Shown here piece after piece: positions 7,510 through 16,267 of a stretch of 64,000 nucleotides of DNA. The DNA lies in NCBI RefSeq assembly GCF_030268085.1, contig NZ_BSDE01000001.1, positions 186,001-250,000 on the forward strand, read 5' to 3'. The DNA comes from Geothrix limicola (GTDB lineage: Bacteria > Acidobacteriota > Holophagae > Holophagales > Holophagaceae). Position numbers and translations under genes: made by a program. Numbering within the stretch: position 1 is the first letter of the stretch; each line of letters starts with the position of its first letter. The notes beneath the pieces are model-generated. The model was not told the origin of the DNA. It saw nothing but the letters and a program-made list of their open reading frames with translations, and ran no database searches.

Positions 7510-8646
7510 ATGTCACCCCACGTCTTCGCCTGGCTGATTCTGGCCCTCCCCGTCGGATCGGTGATCGGCGGCCTGCTGCTGATGCTGATCCGCTGGGCCC
7601 GGATCAAGCGCCGGACGCCGGCGGATCCCGATTCCCTGGTCCTGTCCGCCGTATCGGGCAGCCTGAGGGAACGCGGCGAACTGGCGGCCTCCCTGGGCGA
7701 ATTGAGGACGGTCCACGAGCGGCTTCTGGACGCCTTGCCCACGGGCCTGATCTGGGTGGACCAGCGGCAGCGCCTGGCCGCCATGAACCGGCGGGGTCAG
7801 GAGCTGCTCGGCGTGACCCCCGGCGTGATCGGCCTGCAGGCGGCGTTCGTGCTGGAACCCTTCCCCTGGCTGCATGAGGCCCTGGATCGGGAACCTGGAC
7901 CTGCCCACCGGGTGGAGGCCCTGGGACGGCGCTGGCGCGTCCAGCGCATCGAGGCGCCGGATCGCATCGGCGCCCTCATCCAGTTCGAGGACATCACTGA
8001 GGCCGAAGCCGAGGAACGGCGCCGCCAGCTGCGGGAGCGCTTCGCTGAGCTGGGCGAGATGACCGCCGGCGTGGCCCATCAGCTGAAGAATGGGCTGGCC
8101 GTGCTGAAGGGCCAGGGACAGCTGCTGAGGCGGGCGGGGCACGGCGATGCCGCCGAAGTGTTGCTGGAGGAGACGGACGATCTGGAGCGGCTGGTCCAGC
8201 GCTTCCTCCAATGGGCCAAGCCCCTCGAACCCATCGCCGAGGCGCTACGCCTGGAGGATGTGGCGGCCCAGGCGGTCTCGGAGTTGAAACGACGGCCCGT
8301 CAGCCAGGGAAAGACCTTGTTGTGCGAGGGCCGGGGCGGGGCCAAAGGCGATCCCGTGCTGCTGCACCAGGCCCTCGTGAACCTGCTGGAGAACGCGTGC
8401 GCGGCCGCCCCCTTCGGAAGCCGCGTGCTGGTGCGGATCGCCGAGGGACGGCTGGACATCCTGGATGAGGGGCCGGGCCTATCCGAGGACACGGCCATTC
8501 GCATGCTGCGTCCCTTCGAAAGCGGGCGCCCGGACGGCACGGGGCTGGGCCTTCCCCTGGCGCTGAAATGGCTCAACGCCCAGGGGGCGGACCTGCGCCT
8601 CACCATGCGTCCCGAAGGTGGCACCTGCGCGGAGATCCGCTGGTAG
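7510..8646 (+). CDS. PAS-domain sensor histidine kinase
   Basis: This 378-residue kinase has one N-terminal membrane helix (FAWLILALPVGSVIGGLLLMLI). A PAS-like domain covers residues about 75-165 (LDALPTGLIWVDQRQRLAAM through IGALIQFEDITEAE). The phosphoacceptor helix ELGEMTAGVAHQLKNGLAVL has His190. The HATPase domain follows with N-box NLLENACAAA, G1 ILDEGPGLS and G2 GTGLGLPLALKW. The H-box reads HQLKN rather than the commoner HEIRN, as in NtrB/ZraS-like kinases. No response regulator gene is adjacent, so its partner is elsewhere. The start ATG lies 24 bases from the divergent ppsR start. NadE follows after 20 bases, suggesting co-transcription. Confidence 0.9.
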   Translation: MSPHVFAWLILALPVGSVIGGLLLMLIRWARIKRRTPADPDSLVLSAVSGSLRERGELAASLGELRTVHERLLDALPTGLIWVDQRQRLAAMNRRGQELLGVTPGVIGLQAAFVLEPFPWLHEALDREPGPAHRVEALGRRWRVQRIEAPDRIGALIQFEDITEAEAEERRRQLRERFAELGEMTAGVAHQLKNGLAVLKGQGQLLRRAGHGDAAEVLLEETDDLERLVQRFLQWAKPLEPIAEALRLEDVAAQAVSELKRRPVSQGKTLLCEGRGGAKGDPVLLHQALVNLLENACAAAPFGSRVLVRIAEGRLDILDEGPGLSEDTAIRMLRPFESGRPDGTGLGLPLALKWLNAQGADLRLTMRPEGGTCAEIRW

Positions 8647-8666
8647 GAGGCTGGTAACGTGGTGGG

Positions 8667-10376
8667 ATGAAGATCGCGCTCCTTCAGCTCAACGCCCGCC
8701 TCGGTGATCCCGAAAGCAACGGCCGCAAGGTGGAGGCGGCCTACGCGGAAGCCGTCGCCGGCGGGGCCGACCTGGTGCTGGCGCCGGAACTGGCCATTCC
8801 TGGCTACCTGCTGGAAGACCGCCTCTGGGAGCCCGGCATGCGCCGGCGCATCGAGGCGGAATCCATGCGCCTGGCCGCGCTGGCGGGTCCAGTGCCGCTC
8901 GTATTCGGAACGGCCCATCCCGCGCCCTCGGGCCGTCTTTGGAACGAGCTCTGGTGGTGCGAGCGGGGCGCCCTGCGCCACTGCGCGCGCAAGCGCGTGC
9001 TGCCCAGCTATGACGTGTTCGACGAGCATCGCTACTTCGAGCCGGATCCGTCTCACCAGCCGCTTGTCGCCTTCGGCAACCACCGCATCGGGCTGTCCAT
9101 CTGCGAAGACCTCTGGGCCGATCCCTCGCTGGGTCAGGTGCCGGTGGAATACGGCGTGGATCCCATCGCGGATCTGGCCGCGGCCGGCGCCACGCTGATC
9201 CTCAACGCCAGCGCCAGTCCCAGCGCCCTGGGCAGCTGGCTGCCCGAGGGCCGCAGCGCGCCCTGGGCGATCCCCTCGAAGGATGCCCAGCGCCGCCGCC
9301 TTCTGCCGGGACTCGCGCAGAAGTACCGGATCCCCATCGCCTATGCCAGCCGTGTGGGCGCGGAAAGCTGGCTCCTCTTCGACGGCGGCTCCGGACTGGC
9401 CCTGCCCGACGGGCGCTGGCAGGGCGGGGAGGTGTTCCGGGAGGGCACCTTCATGGTCGATCCCGGCGCGCCGGGGGAGGCCTGGCGCGCCAAGGAGGAG
9501 GGCCCCTGGCTGCACAAGGCCCTGGTGACGGGCCTGCGGGACAACCTGGCGAAGCAGGGGCTCCAGGCCCTGGTGCTGGGCCTGTCCGGCGGCATCGACA
9601 GCGCCGTGGCCGCGGCCCTCGCCGTCGAGGCCCTCGGACCGGATCGGGTGCTCGGCGTGGCTCTGCCCACGCGGTTCAGCAGCGAGGAGAGCTCCGCCTT
9701 CGCCGAGCAGCAGGCGCGCCACCTGGGCATGGGCTTCCTGAAGCTGGATGCGGACGCGCCCTTCGCGGGCTTCGGTGCGGCGCTGGCGAAGGCTCTGCCA
9801 GGCCGCAGCTTCAGCCTGACGGACGAGAACCTGCAGAGCCGCAGCCGCGGCAGTCTGCTCATGGCCCTCACCACCGAACCGGAGATCCAGCAGCGCCTGG
9901 GATCCGAGCGGGTGGCGGTACTCAACACCGGCAACAAGAGCGAGGCCGCCACGGGGTACTTCACCCTCTACGGCGACGGTATCGGCGCCTTCGCACCCCT
10001 GGGGGACTGCCTCAAGGCCCGCGTCTACGCGCTGGCGCGGGATCTGGGCCCGGCCGTGCCTCGGGGTGTGATCGATCGTCCGCCCACGGCGGAATTGCGG
10101 CCCGGCCAGACCGATGAGGCCAGCCTGCTGCCCTACGCGCAGCTCGATGCCATCCTCGGCGCGGCCCTCGAAGCCCAGCGACCCGAAGAAAGCCTGGCGG
10201 ACGACCTCGCCCTGATGCTGGAAGGCGAGGCCCTGGCCCAGGCACGGGCGGCCCTGCCGCGCATCCTGGGCCTGCTGCGTCGCACCGAGTTCAAGCGGCG
10301 CCAGTTGCCCTTCGCGTTCAAGGTGAGCCCCAAGGCCTTCGGCGCCGGACGGCGCATTCCGCTCACGGCGCTTTGA
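8667..10376 (+). CDS. nadE: Glutamine-dependent NAD(+) synthetase
   Basis: This 569-residue two-domain enzyme carries out the last step of NAD synthesis: amidation of nicotinic acid adenine dinucleotide using glutamine-derived ammonia. The nitrilase-type amidase domain shows the Glu41 (APEL), Lys109 (CARKRVLPSYDVF) and Cys146 (SICEDLW) triad. The synthetase domain has the PP-loop LSGGIDSAVAAALA near residue 306, and the downstream LNTGNKSEAATGYFTLYGD and RPPTAELRPGQTDE segments that bind the dinucleotide. The C-terminal FKRRQLPFAFKVSPKAFG is characteristic. The length is normal for the two-domain form. It sits 20 bases after the histidine kinase. Confidence 0.95.
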   Translation: MKIALLQLNARLGDPESNGRKVEAAYAEAVAGGADLVLAPELAIPGYLLEDRLWEPGMRRRIEAESMRLAALAGPVPLVFGTAHPAPSGRLWNELWWCERGALRHCARKRVLPSYDVFDEHRYFEPDPSHQPLVAFGNHRIGLSICEDLWADPSLGQVPVEYGVDPIADLAAAGATLILNASASPSALGSWLPEGRSAPWAIPSKDAQRRRLLPGLAQKYRIPIAYASRVGAESWLLFDGGSGLALPDGRWQGGEVFREGTFMVDPGAPGEAWRAKEEGPWLHKALVTGLRDNLAKQGLQALVLGLSGGIDSAVAAALAVEALGPDRVLGVALPTRFSSEESSAFAEQQARHLGMGFLKLDADAPFAGFGAALAKALPGRSFSLTDENLQSRSRGSLLMALTTEPEIQQRLGSERVAVLNTGNKSEAATGYFTLYGDGIGAFAPLGDCLKARVYALARDLGPAVPRGVIDRPPTAELRPGQTDEASLLPYAQLDAILGAALEAQRPEESLADDLALMLEGEALAQARAALPRILGLLRRTEFKRRQLPFAFKVSPKAFGAGRRIPLTAL

Positions 10377-10410
10377 AAACCCGCGTCCCTGCGATATCCT
10401 GGCCCTCCTG

Positions 10411-10497
<87 letters not shown>

Positions 10498-10500
10498 ATC

Positions 10501-10521
10501 AAGGGCCCCGAAGGGGCCTTT
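10501..10521 (+). terminator. Rho-independent terminator of tRNA-Leu
   Basis: AAGGGCCCC (10501-10509), loop GAA and GGGGCCTTT (10513-10521) form a nine-pair stem with one G-T pair. It sits immediately after the tRNA CCA end and is followed by TCCTC. Confidence 0.8.
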
Positions 10522-10696
10522 CCTCGTGGTGGGAGGACTCGAAGTCGCGGATGAAACGTCTACCCGCAGGGCGAATTCACTTGATCACAAGGTCAATTGA
10601 AATTACCTTCAACTGGTGGCTTTGGCTGCCTGGGCGAGCATTTGTTCGACCATCCTGTATCTGTGAGACATTCAAGGACAAGGGAGCCCCGGGATC

Positions 10697-11101
10697 ATGG
10701 ACACCTCGTGGAACACGCGGTACGACACCGGCATCCGCATCATCGATGAGCAGCACCAGGAGCTGTTCCGGATTGTTGAGGCGCTTCGCCGGATGGTCCA
10801 GGACGGGACCAGGCGGACCGAGGTCGAGGCCCTCCTGGAGGACCTGGTGACGTGCTCCGAACGGCATTTCGCCACCGAGGAAGGCATCATGGCCCGGTAC
10901 GGCTACCCGGACCTCACGCAGCATGTGTCCGAACACGCCACGATGCTCACGAGCCTCCATGAACTGCTGGCCAAGTTTCAGGAGAGCGATCAGGCCATGG
11001 CGATGCTCGTCCCGACGTTCATGGAAGGCTGGCTGAAACATCACATCAGCGATGGCGACTTCGGATTCGTGACCTTTTTGAAGGCCCGGAACCTCGCCTG
11101 A
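10697..11101 (+). CDS. Bacteriohemerythrin
   Basis: This 134-residue four-helix protein holds an oxygen-binding di-iron site. All seven ligands expected for bacterial hemerythrin are visible: His20 (DEQHQELF), His57 and Glu61 (HFATEEGIM), His76 and His80 (QHVSEHATM), His116 and Asp121 (HHISDGD). Single-domain forms of this size act as cytosolic oxygen carriers, scavengers or sensors, and are common in microaerophilic and metal-reducing bacteria. About 200 bases separate it from the tRNA terminator, and this spacer should hold its promoter, though no convincing -35/-10 pair stands out. Confidence 0.93.
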   Translation: MDTSWNTRYDTGIRIIDEQHQELFRIVEALRRMVQDGTRRTEVEALLEDLVTCSERHFATEEGIMARYGYPDLTQHVSEHATMLTSLHELLAKFQESDQAMAMLVPTFMEGWLKHHISDGDFGFVTFLKARNLA

Positions 11102-11305
11102 GCTCCCAAGCGTTGAAAGCATTCCGAGTAACGAATGAATGTTGCTCGTTGAAAATCTTTGGGAACTTGTCGGGCGAAAAAGACACTTGAGCCGCCTGCC
11201 CGGGATCGGGAATGCTGGGGGTATTCCTCTGACCATGGATTACCCTCCCCCCAGAGTGCATCCGTGCAGATTGATCACGGCCCCTGCGGGCCCCAGGAGA
11301 CATGC

Positions 11306-14300
11306 ATGAATCGAAGACTGGCAACCCTGACTTTGACGGCGCTGGCCTGCACGATGGTCGCCTCGGCCCAGACCTCCTCCACCAGTGGCGCCGTCCGGGG
11401 CCAGATCAAGGACAAGGGCGGCAAGTCGGTGGCGGGCGCCTCGGTGCTGCTGCGCAACCGCGAGACCGGTTTCACGCGGACCGCGGTTTCCGATGTCCAG
11501 GGCGAGTACCACATCGGTCTCCTGCCCGTGGGCAACTACGAACTGACCGTGACCGCTTCGGGCATGCGCGCTCTGAAGGACACGAGCGTCCAGGTATCCC
11601 TGGGCCAGAACACCGTTGCGAACTTCAGCCTGGACAAGGCCGAAGCCTCCGCCACCGTGGAAATCGTCGCCTCCAGCCAGACCCTGGACACCACCCAGGT
11701 GAACAACGTCACCGCCGTCGACAGCAAGATGGTGGAATCCATTCCGCTCAATGGCCGCAACTTCACCGACCTGGTCAACCTGACGCCCATGTCCGCCCCC
11801 AACGATGACGGCACGCGGGTGTCCGTCGGCGGCGCCCGCGGCATCCAGAACAACCTGACCATCGACGGTGCCTCGTACCAGTCGAACTTCTTCGGCGAGC
11901 AGCGCGGCTCGACGCGCATTCCCTTCACCTTCGGCGCCGACACCATCAAGGAACTGCAGATCATCACCAACGCCTACGACGCCCAGTACGGCAACGCGGC
12001 GGGCGCGGTGATCAACGCCGTCTCGAAGACGGGCACCAACGAGTTCAGCGGTTCGGTGCTCTACCAGATCCGCCCCTCTTCGATGGTCTCGAAGATCCGC
12101 CCGGTCCCCTATGACCGCCTGGGGACGGTCAACACCCAGACTGCCCTGACCCGCGAGTTCAAGCAGGACATGATGAATTTCGTGTTCGGCGGTCCGATCA
12201 TCAAGGACAAGCTGCACTTCTTCATCGGCGTGGAAACCCTCCACTACACCGAGAACATGACGCCCAGCTTCGCGACTGCGTCCACCGGTTTCAACAGCGA
12301 TACCTACTTCCAGACCTTCCTGCCCACCTTTGGCAAGCTCGTCGTCGGTAACGACGGCCACACCCTGGCCTCGGAAAGCGGTAGCCCCTACACGTCGGAT
12401 CAGCGCAACACCACCTACTTCGGGCGCCTGGACTGGACCATCAACGAAAGCCACCGGGCCACCCTGCGTGTGAACGCCCAGGATCTGAAGTGGCTGAACG
12501 GCACCACCAGCCTCCAGTCCACCTTCGCGCCGACCACCGGCGTGTCCAACCAGGGCACCGAGAAGGACAGTGGCCTCTCCTGGGTTCTGGAACTGAACAG
12601 CAGTTTCGGCACGAATGTGGTGAACGAAGCACGTCTCCAGCGGGCGATCGAGCGCCGACCCCGCTACGCCAACACCACCGCCACGCCTGAAGTGCAGGTC
12701 TCCAGCGGCTTCACCTGGGGCCAGACCAACTTCCTGCCCAACGGCCTGGACGAGAAGACCTGGCAGTTCATCGACAACCTGACCTGGAACGAGGGTGACT
12801 GGACCCTGAAGGGCGGTATCGACTACCAGAAGTTCGATTTCGTGAACTCCTTCTACCGCTACCAGAACGGTGCTTACGCCTTCAGCAACTACCAGACCGC
12901 CAACCTCTGGGCTGTAGGAGGCTTTACTACGGCTAATTCGACTCCAGGTAATGCCAATTTTGTGGGTCGTCTCCAGTACACAGGATCGTACAGCGACTAC
13001 GACGGCACCATCTCCTACGGTTCCAAGCTGATCGCCTCTTACGTGCAGGCCCAGTACGCGGGTCTGCTGGACCGCCGCCTGAACCTCAGCCTGGGCCTCC
13101 GCGTCACCCAGGAGGACCAGCCCGCGAATCCCCGGCCCAATGCCAGCTTCCAGGGCCTGGACCAGGCCAACAGCACGACCGCGAAGGATCCCCGCTTCGG
13201 CTTCACCTATGACCTCGACGGCAAGGGCACCACGCTGCTGAAGGGCGGGTACGGGCACTTCTCGAGCCCCAATCCCTCCCTGACCGTTTCGAACACCATG
13301 AACAGCAATGGCAACACGACCAGCACCTTTGTGATCACCAGTTCGGGGGCCGCGGCGCCGCTGCTGGCGGCCTTCAATTCCGGCCTGCTCTCCTACGGGA
13401 CGCGGGTCACGAACGCGGGCACCGTCCTCACGGCCCTTCCGCAGGACGTGCTCAGGAACCCGGGGAGTTATGGACTGGCCTCGGCCTTTTCCGCCTCCAA
13501 GACCGGCCAGGTGTGGGATCCGAACAACCGGCTGGCGGTGGCCAAGCGCATGTCCCTGGGGCTGGAGCACCAGTACGCCAACGGCCTGAAGCTCGGCATC
13601 ATGGGCGTCTACACGATGCTGGAGAACCTCCAGTACTTCGTGAACATCAACGCGTGGCAGGCCAATGCCGACGGCACCTTCAATGCGAATGGCTGGTACC
13701 AGAATGGCTTCCAGACCCAGGTGAACCGCTTCACCACCACCGGGACCAACGGCCGCCCGAACAAGGCGATCGTCCGGGGCCACCTCCTCGACCTGACTGG
13801 CTTCGGCAATGTGGCGCTGTCCAAGAACGATGGCGAAGGCCGCTACCAGGCCCTGGCCCTCACGGCCTCCAAGTTCTCGGATTCGGGCTACGGGTTCCAG
13901 ACGGCCCTGACCTTCGCCCAGGACAAGGACAACAACAGCAACGAGCGCGACACCTTCGGGACCACCTCCGCCATCGCCACCCCGGCCAATCCCATGGATT
14001 CCTACGGGTACAGCGACAATGATCGCCGCATCCGGTTCACCTTCGCCGGCTACTTCCCCGTGATCTGGGGCATCCGCGGTTCCGTGAACTACAGCTACAG
14101 CAGCGGCCGGCCCTACAGTGCAAACTACTCCAACGATACCAATGGCGATACCTTCACCAACGATTTCGCGCTGGACAAGGGTTATGCCCGCAACGCCTTC
14201 CGCCAGCTCAGCATGAGGACCCTGGATGCCCGGTTCTCCAGGGATTTCGAGATCACCAAGCGCTTCCGCGTGGAGACCTTCGCTGACATCTTCAACGTGT

Positions 14301-14440
14301 TCAACTGGGCCAACCAGAGGACCACGAGCACCACTTACGCTTCCAGCCCCACGGGCACGCCGTTCTCCGACTTCGGCTACACCAATGTGCCGGACCGGAA
14401 GACTCGCGAGATCCAGTTCGGCGTCCGCGCCAAGTTCTAA
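11306..14440 (+). CDS. TonB-dependent receptor, Oar-type (receptor 1)
   Basis: This 1044-residue outer-membrane receptor has a signal peptide (residues 1-21, cut after ASAQ). A carboxypeptidase-regulatory-like beta-sandwich follows (about 25-105: GAVRGQIKDKGGKSVAGASV through YELTVTASGM), then a plug domain (SIPLNGRNFTDLVNLTP, TIDGASYQSNFF, AQYGNAAGAVINAVSKTG) and a beta-barrel ending in aromatic FGVRAKF. The Oar layout lacks a SusD-type partner. The ligand is unknown; such receptors import large molecules such as glycans or peptides using TonB energy. ATG 11306 has AGGAGA five bases upstream and begins the signal peptide; an upstream in-frame ATG (11159) adds a non-secretory leader. A 17-pair terminator follows. 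Confidence 0.9.
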   Translation: MNRRLATLTLTALACTMVASAQTSSTSGAVRGQIKDKGGKSVAGASVLLRNRETGFTRTAVSDVQGEYHIGLLPVGNYELTVTASGMRALKDTSVQVSLGQNTVANFSLDKAEASATVEIVASSQTLDTTQVNNVTAVDSKMVESIPLNGRNFTDLVNLTPMSAPNDDGTRVSVGGARGIQNNLTIDGASYQSNFFGEQRGSTRIPFTFGADTIKELQIITNAYDAQYGNAAGAVINAVSKTGTNEFSGSVLYQIRPSSMVSKIRPVPYDRLGTVNTQTALTREFKQDMMNFVFGGPIIKDKLHFFIGVETLHYTENMTPSFATASTGFNSDTYFQTFLPTFGKLVVGNDGHTLASESGSPYTSDQRNTTYFGRLDWTINESHRATLRVNAQDLKWLNGTTSLQSTFAPTTGVSNQGTEKDSGLSWVLELNSSFGTNVVNEARLQRAIERRPRYANTTATPEVQVSSGFTWGQTNFLPNGLDEKTWQFIDNLTWNEGDWTLKGGIDYQKFDFVNSFYRYQNGAYAFSNYQTANLWAVGGFTTANSTPGNANFVGRLQYTGSYSDYDGTISYGSKLIASYVQAQYAGLLDRRLNLSLGLRVTQEDQPANPRPNASFQGLDQANSTTAKDPRFGFTYDLDGKGTTLLKGGYGHFSSPNPSLTVSNTMNSNGNTTSTFVITSSGAAAPLLAAFNSGLLSYGTRVTNAGTVLTALPQDVLRNPGSYGLASAFSASKTGQVWDPNNRLAVAKRMSLGLEHQYANGLKLGIMGVYTMLENLQYFVNINAWQANADGTFNANGWYQNGFQTQVNRFTTTGTNGRPNKAIVRGHLLDLTGFGNVALSKNDGEGRYQALALTASKFSDSGYGFQTALTFAQDKDNNSNERDTFGTTSAIATPANPMDSYGYSDNDRRIRFTFAGYFPVIWGIRGSVNYSYSSGRPYSANYSNDTNGDTFTNDFALDKGYARNAFRQLSMRTLDARFSRDFEITKRFRVETFADIFNVFNWANQRTTSTTYASSPTGTPFSDFGYTNVPDRKTREIQFGVRAKF

Positions 14441-14450
14441 AGGCCCGCTC

Positions 14451-14488
14451 CAAAACAAAGGCCCCGCTTTCGCGGGGCCTTTGTTTTG
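14451..14488 (+). terminator. Strong bidirectional-looking terminator after receptor 1
   Basis: The arms 14451-14467 and 14472-14488 pair over 17 bases without mismatch around loop TTTC. The GC core is GGCCCCGC/GCGGGGCC, and outer A/T arms supply a T-run on each strand. It starts ten bases after the receptor stop codon. Confidence 0.92.
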
Positions 14489-14605
14489 TCTGCATGAGGG
14501 TCGCCGGCGGGTGGAGGTCTCCTACGCAAGGCTCGCGCAGGGAACCCTGCGGCCCACGCGATGGTGGCCATCACACCCCGGGAGCTCCCGATCTGGACAA
14601 GCACA

Positions 14606-14633
14606 AAAAGGCCCCGCAGATGCGGGGCCTTTT
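14606..14633 (-). terminator. Terminator of the chemotaxis receptor gene
   Basis: AAAAGGCCCCGC (14606-14617), loop AGAT and GCGGGGCCTTTT (14622-14633) form a perfect 12-pair stem, 18 bases beyond the stop of the minus-strand mcp gene. Its GC core is identical to that of the terminator at 14451, though the two serve convergent genes. Confidence 0.9.
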
Positions 14634-14651
14634 CAAGAGAAATGCGAAGGA

Positions 14652-16202
14652 TCAGATCCTGAACCGGGCCACCAGCGAATTGAGCTGCTCGGCCAGGTGG
14701 CTGAGTTCGTCGACGGTGCGGGTGGATTCCTTGATGGTGGCGGCCATCTGTTCCATGGCGGCGGCATTCTGCTCGGCGATGGCCGTGAGGTTGCCCATGG
14801 CGGCCACGACGGACTGGCTGTCGCGGCTCTGGGTCTCGCTCTGGGTGCCGATGGTCTTCATGCGCTCGGCGGAGTCGGTGATGGCGCTCTGGATGCTGTT
14901 CAGGGCCTCGCCGGCGGTGTTCACCATCTTGGTGCCATCGGTGATGGCGCGGTTGGAGGTCTGGATGAGGGCCGTGATCTCCTTGGCGGCCGTGGCGCTG
15001 CGTTCGGCCAGCTTGCGCACTTCCTCGGCGACCACCGCGAAGCCCTTGCCGTGCTCGCCGGCCTTGGCGGCCTCGATGGCGGCATTGAGGGAGAGCAGGT
15101 TGGTCTGGTTGGCGATCTCGGTGATCACCGTGAGGATGTTGCCGATCTGCTTGGAGTTCTGGTTGATGGCCTGCATGCCCGAAATGGCGCTGCCCACGGC
15201 CGTGCCGCCCTTGCCGGCGGCCTGCTGGGCCTGCTCGAACACGCCGAGGGCGTCGCCCACGTTGGAGTTGACCACCTGGGAGGCGCCGGCGATGCCCTGC
15301 ACGCTTTCGGTGGTGGTCGACACGCTGGATTTCTGGCTTTCGGCCGCGTGGGCGATGCTCTGGGCGGTGCTGTGCATTTCCGACATGCCGGCGGACATCT
15401 GCAGCGAGCCCGAGGCGATGTTCGTGGAGATGGCCATCACCTGCTGGACGATCTGGTGGATGTTGTCCACGAAGCGATTGAAGTGGCCGGCCAGGGCGGC
15501 GATTTCGTCGTTGCCGTGCACCTCCAGGCGGGCCGTGAGGTCGCCCTCGCCTTCGGAGATGTCGCGCATGCGCTTCTGGATGTTTTCGAGGGGCGTGACG
15601 ATGGCGTTGCCCAGGAGGAAGGCGGCAGCGACACCCGCGGCGATCATCAGGATTCCCAGAACCGCCATGCCCACGAATGCGGCCAACTGGTCCTTGTGGA
15701 GCCGGTCCCGGTTGACCAGCAGCATCAGGTAGGACTTCACGGGGGCGCCTTCGATCTTCACGAGGGCGCTGATCACCATGTACCCGTCCTTCTCGAAGGC
15801 GGGGCGCTCCTTGGAGGGATCCTTCGCGACTTCCTTCAGCATGGCGTCGGCGAAGGGCACCAGGTCCACCTGGGAGGCCTTGGCCTTGGACTTGGTGACG
15901 ACCTTGGTGGCGTGGGTGGCGGGATCCTGGCTGACGAGGGCGGCCTGGGTGACATCCGCATCGTCCTTCATGCCGTCGAGGCCGCGTTCGACCAGGCCCA
16001 TGTCCTCGAACTGCACACCGGACTGGATGCCGTCGGCCACGAGCACCGCGAGGCTTTCCCCCTTGAGTCTCAGTCCGTCATTCAGGGCCGAGTTGAGCCG
16101 CCATAGCGAGAAGGCCGTGGAAGCCAGTCCGAGCAAGACCGCGAGGGCCAGGATCGAATACAGCAGCTTCTTGCGGATGTTGAGGTTGTTCCAGAATTCC
16201 AT
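14652..16202 (-). CDS. Methyl-accepting chemotaxis protein
   Basis: This 516-residue inner-membrane chemoreceptor has TM1 at residues about 13-33 ([21 protein letters not shown]) and a periplasmic sensor of about 140 residues with an alpha-beta pattern ([20 protein letters not shown]). TM2 ([22 protein letters not shown]) is followed by a HAMP domain ([20 protein letters not shown]). A long helical hairpin carries the universal tip [20 protein letters not shown] and [16 protein letters not shown]. It should signal through CheA/CheW; no other che gene is in the window, so it is an orphan receptor. The single periplasmic module resembles small-ligand sensors. ATG 16202 follows an AGAGGCGG site. 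Confidence 0.93.
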   Translation of the reverse strand: MEFWNNLNIRKKLLYSILALAVLLGLASTAFSLWRLNSALNDGLRLKGESLAVLVADGIQSGVQFEDMGLVERGLDGMKDDADVTQAALVSQDPATHATKVVTKSKAKASQVDLVPFADAMLKEVAKDPSKERPAFEKDGYMVISALVKIEGAPVKSYLMLLVNRDRLHKDQLAAFVGMAVLGILMIAAGVAAAFLLGNAIVTPLENIQKRMRDISEGEGDLTARLEVHGNDEIAALAGHFNRFVDNIHQIVQQVMAISTNIASGSLQMSAGMSEMHSTAQSIAHAAESQKSSVSTTTESVQGIAGASQVVNSNVGDALGVFEQAQQAAGKGGTAVGSAISGMQAINQNSKQIGNILTVITEIANQTNLLSLNAAIEAAKAGEHGKGFAVVAEEVRKLAERSATAAKEITALIQTSNRAITDGTKMVNTAGEALNSIQSAITDSAERMKTIGTQSETQSRDSQSVVAAMGNLTAIAEQNAAAMEQMAATIKESTRTVDELSHLAEQLNSLVARFRI

Positions 16203-16267
16203 GATCCGCCTCTGAACAGGTGTGACGTCCCATCGGCCCTTTGCCTGGGGAGTTGAATTTTGGGGGG

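Noticed and set aside
10580-10600. FNR/CRP-like site (TTGA...TCAA) before the hemerythrin gene
   Set aside because: The half-sites are separated by eight bases instead of six, so the spacing does not fit the FNR consensus.
11240-14458. 1072-codon minus-strand open frame
   Set aside because: It is the exact antisense of receptor 1, and includes that gene's terminator arm; Val/Gly/His-rich low-complexity translation.
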